64,000 nucleotides of DNA, taken from positions 23,425 through 87,424 of the forward strand of contig JAQRGB010000023.1 in assembly GCA_029237605.1 (NCBI GenBank), given 5' to 3'. The notes under the pieces were generated by a model, which saw only the letters and a list, made by a program, of their open reading frames with translations, had not been told where the DNA came from and searched no databases. This DNA comes from Candidatus Thiodubiliella sp. Lineage in GTDB: Bacteria > Pseudomonadota > Gammaproteobacteria > PS1 > Pseudothioglobaceae. Numbering within the stretch: the first letter of the stretch is position 1; every line of letters begins with the position of its first letter. The position numbers and the translations under genes were made by a program. This document shows, one piece after another, positions 57,743 to 64,000 of this stretch.

Positions 57743-58306
57743 TTAAGTTCGTCCTATATATTCGTTTATTCTTGTGTCAACTTTTACCTTCTCACCAACG
57801 CTAATAAAGAGTGGAACTTGCACCACTACACCAGTGTTCATCGTTGCAGGCTTACCACCTGTGCCGGCCGTGTCGCCTTTTAATCCTGGATCAGTATCTA
57901 CTACCTCAAGAATAACATGATTTGGCGGTATTACTAAGATTGGGTTATTATTCCAAAGTGTGACTATACATATATCTTGCTCTACTAAATAACCTCTAGC
58001 ATCATCCATAGAAGTATCGTCAATAGAGTATTGCTCAAAGGAATCTAAATCCATAAAATTCCACGCATTGCCATCGTTATAAAGATATTGTAAATCTAAC
58101 TCCACCACATCAGCGCCCTCTACAGACTCACCAGATTTGAAAGTCTTCTCTAAAGTCTTACCAGTAATTAAATCTTTGAGTTTAACGCGATTAGATGCTT
58201 GCCCTTTGCCAGGCTTTCGAATCTCATTGCTGATAATCGAACAAGGGTTACCACCTAGTATTAACTTTAAGCCATTTTTGAATTGACTGGTAGAATAATT
58301 TGCCAT
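57743..58306 (-). CDS. efp: Elongation factor P
   Basis: Relieves ribosome stalling at polyproline. 187 aa: KOW-like N domain with the loop [16 protein letters not shown] (Lys34 is the site modified by EpmA), then two OB domains ending [14 protein letters not shown]. Modification should depend on epmA directly downstream. Intact. Confidence 0.97.
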   Translation of the reverse strand: MANYSTSQFKNGLKLILGGNPCSIISNEIRKPGKGQASNRVKLKDLITGKTLEKTFKSGESVEGADVVELDLQYLYNDGNAWNFMDLDSFEQYSIDDTSMDDARGYLVEQDICIVTLWNNNPILVIPPNHVILEVVDTDPGLKGDTAGTGGKPATMNTGVVVQVPLFISVGEKVKVDTRINEYIGRT

Positions 58307-58380
58307 TACTAAAAAACTACAGTAAATAAAATATTTTATTTTACTTAAATCACGCCAGATTTTGTTTGTAAAATAATGCT

Positions 58381-58695
58381 ATGTTAAAAATAAAAGACAT
58401 AAGTCGGATCGTAGCCATGTCGTTCTGTGCAAAAAACAACATTGACTGTGCAGAAAATGCCTTTCAAATTGGTCTGTTAGACCCTTTTAAAACAGGAAAT
58501 ATCGTCCATGGCAAGGAATCTGGTTTTACTTTTATTGATTTATTCGCAGGCTTTCCTTATCAACCATTTTCTATTACAGGCCATAGACAGGGTTTTAATG
58601 ATAAAAATGATAGAGGATATTTGTTTTTTAATATAGTTAAAATTCTTAAAGAAAAAAACAAAAGCCTTTATATTAGAGAATATAAAAAAATTTAA
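58381..58695 (+). pseudogene. Relic of a DNA (cytosine-5) methyltransferase with internal deletion
   Basis: The frame contains FTFIDLFAG, motif I of C5 methyltransferases (SAM binding), followed without a gap by FPYQPFSITGHRQGFNDKNDRGYLFF, which matches motif IV and what follows (normally GFPCQPFSxAG). The roughly 50 residues that separate these motifs are missing and the catalytic cysteine of PCQ is tyrosine. It stops at 58695, far short of the later motifs and the target-recognition domain. It therefore cannot methylate. Adapter B (58401-58429) interrupts its first codons. No restriction enzyme gene is adjacent. Confidence 0.75.
58401..58429 (+). other. MGI adapter B, 29 nt (artefact)
   Basis: AAGTCGGATCGT through TTCTGTG, in the methyltransferase relic. 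Confidence 0.94.
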
Positions 58696-58899
58696 AGACT
58701 CATAATAAGGGCAATACAAACAAAATCATTTATAATAAATTTTGCTAAAATTGGTAGTTATGAAACATTTAAAAATATATATCTATAAAACCTATAATAA
58801 AAATTACTGATATAGAAATCTATAGAAGTGAATGTTACCTATTTTAAGTGTGACATTTTATTGACTAGTCCTTAATTTTGATTAAAAAAAATAAACATT

Positions 58900-60060
58900 A
58901 TGCACATACATGAATACCAAGCTAAAACATTATTTAGTCAAAACAACATTAAAATACCTAAAAGTATTTTAATTTCAAATACAAAAGAGGTAAGCAATGC
59001 TTGCTTAGAATTAGGCGGCAGTACTTGGGTGGTAAAAGCACAAGTGCATGCAGGTGGCCGTGGCAAGGGTGGTGGTGTTATACTTTGTCGTTGTGTTAAA
59101 GAAGTAGAAAATACTTGTGAAAAATTACTTGGCTCACAACTCATCACCCCACAAACTGATGTTAACGGTTTGCCGATTAACCAGCTATTGATTGAAGTAG
59201 GACAAAATATTAAACAAGAGTTATATTTAGGTTTATTGGTAGATAGGCAAACACAAAAAATCACTGTTTTAGCATCTACCGAAGGTGGTATGGATATTGA
59301 AAAAGTTGCAAGTGAAACACCCAATAAAATCATTAAATTTGGCATTGACCCACTTAACATACTAAACAAACAAGACTGTAATTCTATTGCTAAACAACTT
59401 AATCTTGCAAATGCATTAGCTAAGCAATTTAATCAGACCTTACTTGGATTGTATAATATTTTTATTACTAAAGACGTTAGTTTAATTGAGATTAATCCCT
59501 TGGTTATCACGGCAAAAAACACTTTACTGGCGCTTGATAGTAAGATTGATTTTGATGATAATGCCTTGTATCGTCATGAAGATATTATGCAGTTGCGTGA
59601 TATATCTCAAGAAGATAAAAAAGAAAATGAGGCTAGGCAATATCAGCTAAATTATATATCATTGAATGGCACAATTGGTTGTATGGTAAATGGTGCAGGA
59701 TTAGCGATGGCAACAATGGATTTAATTGAACATCATGGCGGCTCTCCAGCTAATTTTTTAGATGTAGGTGGCGGCACGACTGCTGATAGGGTTGCTAAAG
59801 CCTTTGAATTGATTCAGACCGAAATAAATATAAAAGGCCTTTTAGTTAATATTTTTGGTGGTATCGTGCGTTGTGATTTGATTGCTGAGGGTATCTTGCA
59901 AGCAATTGAAAAAGTGGGATTAATATTGCCGATTGTTGTGCGCCTTGAAGGTACAAATGCTGCGCAAGGATTGGCATTATTAAGTAAATCTAAATACAAT
60001 ATTTACACTGAGAAAAATTTAACCCAAGCAGCGATTAAAATTGTGGAGTTGTCAGTATGA
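58900..60060 (+). CDS. sucC: Succinyl-CoA ligase, beta subunit
   Basis: With SucD converts succinyl-CoA to succinate with ATP or GTP formation in the TCA cycle. 386 aa: N-terminal ATP-grasp domain (MHIHEYQAKTLFSQNNI, VVKAQVHAGGRGKGGGV) and C-terminal CoA-ligase domain (VNGAGLAMATMDLIEHHGG, PANFLDVGGGTTADRV, GIVRCDLIAEGI). Its TGA stop overlaps the sucD ATG (ATGA), giving translational coupling. Intact. Confidence 0.96.
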   Translation: MHIHEYQAKTLFSQNNIKIPKSILISNTKEVSNACLELGGSTWVVKAQVHAGGRGKGGGVILCRCVKEVENTCEKLLGSQLITPQTDVNGLPINQLLIEVGQNIKQELYLGLLVDRQTQKITVLASTEGGMDIEKVASETPNKIIKFGIDPLNILNKQDCNSIAKQLNLANALAKQFNQTLLGLYNIFITKDVSLIEINPLVITAKNTLLALDSKIDFDDNALYRHEDIMQLRDISQEDKKENEARQYQLNYISLNGTIGCMVNGAGLAMATMDLIEHHGGSPANFLDVGGGTTADRVAKAFELIQTEINIKGLLVNIFGGIVRCDLIAEGILQAIEKVGLILPIVVRLEGTNAAQGLALLSKSKYNIYTEKNLTQAAIKIVELSV

Positions 60061-60922
60061 GTGTATTAATTAACAAAAATACCAAAGTTATCACTCAGGG
60101 CTTTACTGGTAGACCCAACTCCTTGGCTCACAGAACGACATGGCTACGATCCGACTTGTTGGTGGCGTAACCCCTAGCAAAGGCGGACAAACACACCTAA
60201 ATTTACCAGTATTTAACTCAGTTATTGAGGCAATGAATGAGACGAGTGCCGATGCTACTATGATTTATGTACCACCGCGTTTTGCTTATGCTTCAATTGT
60301 TGAAGCGATTGAAGCTGGAATACCTATAATTGCTTGTATCACCGAAGGCATACCAGTACAAGATATGCTTAAAGTTAAAGCTATTTTAAAAGGTTCAAAC
60401 TCGACTTTAATTGGTCCAAACTGCCCTGGTGTGATTACACCAGATGAATGCAAATTGGGTATTATGCCAGGCAATATTCACCAAGTTGGTAGTGTTGGTG
60501 TGGTATCTCGTTCTGGCACACTGACTTATGAAGCAGTACATCAAACTACCCAAGTTGGACTCGGGCAAAGCACTTGTATTGGTATTGGTGGCGATCCTAT
60601 TAGTGGGACAAATTTTATTGATTGTTTAGCGTTATTTGAAACTGATGAACAAACACAGTCTATTATTATGGTTGGTGAGATTGGTGGGTCAGCTGAAGAA
60701 GAAGCGGCAGAATATATTCAGTCTAATGTATCAAAACCTGTAGTGTCATATATCGCAGGACTCACCGCACCAAAAGGTAAGCGTATGGGGCATGCAGGCG
60801 CAGTAATTAGTGGTGCCTCAGGCAAAGCAAAAGATAAAATCAAAGCCTTAAAGAATGCAGGTGTGGTAATCTCACTAAGTCCTGCAACTATAGGAGAAAC
60901 CTTGCTAAATGTTTTAAAATGA
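60057..60922 (+). CDS. sucD: Succinyl-CoA ligase, alpha subunit, interrupted by adapter
   Basis: Holds the phosphohistidine and CoA site. ATG at 60057 gives [18 protein letters not shown], the usual N-terminus. Adapter B (60116-60157) then replaces the segment before [19 protein letters not shown]. CoA-ligase features [29 protein letters not shown] in pieces, [15 protein letters not shown] and the active-site His in [11 protein letters not shown] are intact. Ends at 60922, overlapping the next small frame by 4 bases. Confidence 0.95.
60116..60157 (-). other. MGI adapter B, full length, reverse (artefact)
   Basis: All 42 nt, preceded by TAGACC, the end of the barcode seen at 37667-37676 and 47357-47363. 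Inside sucD. Confidence 0.96.
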
Positions 60923-61649
60923 ATAGGCCCATTGTTGCATTAGGTCTTGGTAAGTTAGGCAGTGTATTTGCTCGTGTCTTTTTAAAAAAAATAACCCACC
61001 TGTTTACCCCAATTGTCACTAGAATCACTAATATCGATGAATTGTGCCCATCTATCGATCCTGAATTTATTTTAGTTTGTACCCGTGAAAGAAGATTTAC
61101 AATCAGAGTGTTAAAATCTATCCTTAAACAATAGAAAAATAGATGCAAAATTAGTGATTGGCTAGTATGCAATTTTATTAACCTAACAGTGTTTTTTGTA
61201 TGATTTAAAAAAGGCATAGACACTAAAACTTTAATATCCTCACCTGTATTTGGTACTAAAACAGAAATTTTAACAGAGTTATTAATATTCCAGCACATAC
61301 TATTGCCGATGAAAATGAATTATTGTTTGAATTAGTGTTAAAAAATTTATATATTCTAACCACAAATATTGCGGGATTAACAATTGAACTAGACAGCGCA
61401 GTTAATGACCTGTATAACAATCATCTTGAGCTAATGCATAATGTATTAAGCTATATTTTAAAACTGCAAAATGCACTGACTAACAAAACCTTTGATAAAT
61501 ATAAATTAGAACAAAAAATAATTAAAGCCTTTGAAAGTGATCTAAAGCACAAATGCATTTGTAGATTAGCTCATCAAAGACTGAAGCGAACACTGGAACT
61601 TGCAAATCAATTTCAACTTAATATTAAAAAAATCAATAACAGCCTGTAA
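60919..61649 (+). pseudogene. Decayed NAD(P)-binding oxidoreductase-like gene
   Basis: The first frame (60919-61134) begins RPIVALGLGKLGSVFARVFLK, a Rossmann-fold glycine loop, and has FILVCTRER, then stops at TAG. Downstream pieces in other frames read GIDTKTLISSPVFGTKTEILTELL and, from about 61320, a helical region (LLFELVLKNLYILTTNIAGLTIELDSA). A glycine-loop start followed by an all-helical end suits ketopantoate reductase or 6-phosphogluconate dehydrogenase-like enzymes, but I cannot pick one. At least two breaks and no continuous frame; the start overlaps sucD by 4 bases. Confidence 0.45.
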
Positions 61650-61777
61650 AATTAATCTACAAATTCAATGCGCTCTTATAATTTTTTGATTGCATAATCA
61701 GCGCAAAATTCATATAAATCACCACTACACCTACTGTTAATACTATTATTACGAACCACTCTATTATACCTTTTATA

Positions 61778-62173
61778 TTATCTCCTGTTATTTTCTTTGT
61801 ATTTATCAATGCTATCTTGAATACCAACCAATTGTTCTAGAAGATCTAGGCAAGCGTTGGATTGGTCTAGTGTTTGGTTGCTTCTACTAACTCCTGCACA
61901 TCTTTTATCGTAGAATGGTCTAGCTACGTCGTATGATTTTACCAGCTTGTTATAAGTCTGTGTACTTATGTATGAATTATGTGTTGTTTCTGTTGAAGTA
62001 ACTTTCTCTGTAGGCTCTACAAATATACTAACAAAGAAACTAAGTACAATAAAGGTTAAAAAGAGTATTTTAAGCATTCCTCCTTTCTTCTTAACTGACT
62101 TACCTTCAGTAGTTGTAGTAACTGTGGTTACGCTTCCATCTTCATTTCTTGTTGTTGTTTTTACTGTTTTCAT
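61778..62173 (-). CDS. Small membrane protein with Thr-rich N-terminus, unknown
   Basis: 131 aa, ATG preceded by GGAGAGTCAAT. Residues 1-32 are rich in Thr, Val and Lys (TTTRNEDGSVTTVTTTTEGK), then one membrane segment (about 35-52, ILFLTFIVLSFFVSIFV), then a polar domain with two cysteines (KRCAGVS, NACLDLLEQLV) that should lie in the periplasm. I do not recognise a family. Next to the DUF336 relic, whose end overlaps its ribosome binding site. Confidence 0.6.
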   Translation of the reverse strand: MKTVKTTTRNEDGSVTTVTTTTEGKSVKKKGGMLKILFLTFIVLSFFVSIFVEPTEKVTSTETTHNSYISTQTYNKLVKSYDVARPFYDKRCAGVSRSNQTLDQSNACLDLLEQLVGIQDSIDKYKENNRR

Positions 62174-62176
62174 ATT

Positions 62177-62400
62177 GACTCTCCTTTGTTGTTAAATCAT
62201 CTCGAAGAGCAACACGCATATTACCGTATTTATCTACCAACAACGGCTGAAACTTGATAACTCATTTCTTGGCATTTTTTAATTGTCAATATAGCTAAAT
62301 CGGTTGCTAAATCTAAGTCAATATTCTTTTGTGTAATAGCATCAAACCGCTTGCGCTAGTGTTCTAATAACAAACATCAATAAAAATATTTATTCATAAC
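62177..62400 (-). pseudogene. Relic of a GlcG/HbpS-like (DUF336) gene
   Basis: On the minus strand the frame reads NIDLDLATDLAILTIKKCQEMSYQVSAVVVDKYGNMRVALRDDLTT, given here in full only as its pattern: a helix ending in KKCQEMSYQ, the VVVDKYGN turn and RVALRDD. This matches the first half of DUF336 proteins (haem-binding HbpS/GlcG). It is preceded by an out-of-frame, stop-containing signal-like region and cut after RDD, so only about 50 residues of 140 remain. Confidence 0.6.
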
Positions 62401-62830
62401 TTATTCCTATAAATCAATAAAACACAAATTTATTGTATAGAATAAAACGTAGACTAACAAGAATTAAATTAAGCCTATATTTTAGTCATTTTTTTTAATT
62501 TTATCTTAAAAATTTAACAAACTAAAACTATGCACTTAAAAAATTAATAGAAATATTTTAAACACAGACTTTAAAGTATTATTATTGTACGCACTTTCTG
62601 CAATTATTCACAATCAATATAGACTATTTACATGCGGGAATTGAGATGAAAACTTTTTATTAATTTTAAATTTTATGATTTAATACATGTTACAATTCTT
62701 GCTACTAAAAAAACTAACAATGCCCCCTACTGTTGTTCTTTAAATTATCCAGTTATATTTTTTAATTGTATTCATAATTGATTCTTTAATTTGTAAAAAA
62801 AATACTTCAAAACTAGGTAAATCTAACCGC
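62401..62830. other. AT-rich gap, no gene seen
   Basis: About 430 bases with no recognisable coding relic, RNA or repeat, ahead of the HIT relic. Confidence 0.5.
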
Positions 62831-62951
62831 CCATTTCTTTCCCCCCCCACATTGACTCTTAGAAATAGCTATCTGTTTCAAAACGCGACATAATATGCCA
62901 ATGAACTTGCGGCAATATGTTGCCAAAAGATGCAATATTAACCTTATATGC

Positions 62952-62981
62952 AAGTCGGATCGTAGCCATGTCGTTCTGTGA
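62952..62981 (+). other. MGI adapter B, 30 nt (artefact)
   Basis: AAGTCGGATCGT through TTCTGTGA, in the HIT relic. Confidence 0.94.
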
Positions 62982-63070
62982 ACATCTATAATTCTAAATA
63001 TTTCAGATTTTTCTGCTGCTGTACGCTAACTAAATTTCTTAACTTTTCTCTTAATAAAAACCTTAACCCA

Positions 63071-63092
63071 AAGACCGCTTGGCCTCCGACTT
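63071..63092 (-). other. MGI adapter A, 22 nt, reverse (artefact)
   Basis: AAGACCGCTTGG through CCTCCGACTT, near the 5' side of the HIT relic. Confidence 0.92.
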
Positions 63093-63127
63093 GATTCTTT
63101 TTACAGTCATTAATGTATTTTCGTAAA

Positions 63128-64000
63128 TCATAATTTATCCAAAAGCATTGCATCGCCATATGAAAAGAATCGATACTCTTTTCTTATGGCATACTGGTAA
63201 ATTTCCATCATTCTTGCGCGTCCTATAAAAGCACTTACCAACATTAGTAGAGATGACTTTGGTAGATGGAAGTTAGTCACCATCATATCCACTACTTTAA
63301 ATTCATAACCTGGATAAATAAAAATATTGGTTTCTTCTCGTATAGATTTAAGTGCTCCAGATTTTGCAGCAGACTCCAAAGAACGAACTGTTGTTGTACC
63401 AATAGCAATTACACGCCCACCACTTTTTTTTGTTTGATAAATTTTATCAACTGTATCCTGGGAAATCTCATAATACTCACTGTGCATAGCATGGTCTTTA
63501 ATATTATCAGTTTTTACTGGTTGAAAAGTGCCTGCACCTACGTGCAAAGTAATAAATGCCGAACTAACGCCTTTGTCTTTTAAAGAATCCAGTAAAGCAT
63601 CATCAAAATGTAGTCCTGCCGTAGGAGCGGCAACTGCACCGTCATGTTTGGCATATACAGTTTGATAACGGCTTAAATCCTGTTCATCATCTACACGCTC
63701 AATATATGGTGGTAATGGAATATGTCCAATATTATCTAACAATGCAAACAATGAATCTGTTGCAAATTCAAGTGTGTAAAAACCACCGTTCTTACTTATA
63801 ACTGTTACTATTTCACTATTCTCAAGTGTAATCTTACTACCACAACATGGAGCTCTAGAGGCACGAATCATAGCCAACGCATGTTTATCATTTAGTAAGC
63901 GTTCAATCATAATTTCAACCTTGCCACCTGATCTTTTATGCCCAAATAAACGCGCTGAAATAACGCGTGTGTCGTTCATCACCAATAAATCACCCGATTG
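63128..64000 (-). CDS. queA: S-adenosylmethionine:tRNA ribosyltransferase-isomerase, 5' partial
   Basis: Makes epoxyqueuosine in tRNA from preQ1, the step after Tgt. The frame runs off the window: SGDLLVMNDTRVISARLFG at its start is about residue 40 of the family, so 40 or so residues are missing. Typical segments: GHIPLPPYIERVDDEQDLSRYQTVYA in pieces, GAVAAPTAGLHF, ITLHVGAGTFQPV, IAIGTTTVRSLE and TNFHLPKSSLLMLVSAF. Stop at 63128. tgt is about 53 kb away rather than adjacent. Confidence 0.96.
   Translation of the reverse strand, partial: QSGDLLVMNDTRVISARLFGHKRSGGKVEIMIERLLNDKHALAMIRASRAPCCGSKITLENSEIVTVISKNGGFYTLEFATDSLFALLDNIGHIPLPPYIERVDDEQDLSRYQTVYAKHDGAVAAPTAGLHFDDALLDSLKDKGVSSAFITLHVGAGTFQPVKTDNIKDHAMHSEYYEISQDTVDKIYQTKKSGGRVIAIGTTTVRSLESAAKSGALKSIREETNIFIYPGYEFKVVDMMVTNFHLPKSSLLMLVSAFIGRARMMEIYQYAIRKEYRFFSYGDAMLLDKL

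Larger units (their letters stand above)
62835..63120 (-). pseudogene. Relic of a HIT-family protein, cut by two adapters
   Basis: Minus strand pieces: IKREVKKFS and TAAEKSEIFRIIDV (helix), then after adapter B (62952-62981) YKVNIASFGNILPQVHWHIMSRFETDSYF. The last has the HIT pattern of ASFGN followed by QVHWH and a basic residue, as in HINT-like hydrolases (QxHxHxIxR). In-frame stops (TAG in the helix, TAA after SYF) and a G8 run (C8 at 62841-62848) near the end show decay. Adapter A (63071-63092) lies at its 5' side. It would be transcribed after queA. Confidence 0.65.

Overview
The window looks like a chromosome segment of a sulfur-oxidising gammaproteobacterium of the SUP05/Thioglobaceae type, most like the thiotrophic symbionts of deep-sea bivalves. 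The reasons are strong AT bias, a soxXYZA-soxK cluster plus a separate soxB, a putative delta-class carbonic anhydrase, typical gammaproteobacterial gene blocks (mreBCD-mrdA, recA-recX, tuf-tRNATrp-secE-nusG-rplKAJL-rpoBC, rpsL-rpsG-fusA) and many decaying genes. The assignment is inferred from gene content and was not tested by phylogeny.

The most important observation is technical. Two short sequences occur at 34 sites, often inside essential genes such as recA, rpoB, rpoC, fusA, tuf, tgt, murE, soxA and soxB. I recognise them as the two MGI/BGI DNBSEQ library adapters. Adapter A is 32 nt, begins AAGTCGGAGGCC and ends GGAAGACAA. Adapter B is 42 nt, begins AAGTCGGATCGT and ends CCAAGGAGTTG. 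The AAGTCGG end always abuts native sequence, and the other end is cut at varying lengths or runs into a 10-nt barcode and the start of the opposite adapter. Read-through adapter behaves like this; a genomic repeat does not. In recA and rpoC the adapter replaces conserved codons. The apparent gene breaks at these sites are therefore assembly artefacts, and the affected genes are annotated here as single loci across the adapter.

Layout. 1-3.6 kb: TRAP permease end, an exact 240-bp tandem duplication in a frameshifted carbonic anhydrase gene, an IS1595-like transposase relic, RNase P RNA and a small secreted protein. 3.8-9.6 kb: class I fumarase (minus), then mreBCD-mrdA. 9.6-17.5 kb: tgt, recX and recA (minus), then ribD, coaBC, an AT-rich gap with a DnaA-box-like site, and comEC. 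17.5-25.5 kb (minus): dnaE, soxXYZA-soxK, trpE. 25.6-42 kb (minus): the RNA polymerase, ribosomal protein and elongation factor block. 42-48 kb: LMW phosphatase, kdsD, a phoX relic, and soxB-DUF4395-HupE/UreJ. 48-53 kb: murE, decayed genes, murF, tRNAs, pgsA. 53-58.3 kb (minus): an RDD relic, argG, DUF2914, ycgN, Sel1, epmA, efp. 58.4-64 kb: a methyltransferase relic, sucCD, several relics and queA, which runs off the window.

Metabolically the genes point to periplasmic thiosulfate oxidation (SoxXA, SoxYZ, SoxB; no soxCD here), TCA-type enzymes (fumarase, succinyl-CoA synthetase), and tryptophan, arginine and riboflavin/CoA biosynthesis. Many single-base indels, mostly in poly-A/T runs, break other genes (carbonic anhydrase, mrdA, epmA, sel1, phoX, an XRE regulator). 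They could be consensus errors or real endosymbiont-style decay. I saw no CRISPR array, prophage, intact transposon or new defence system.
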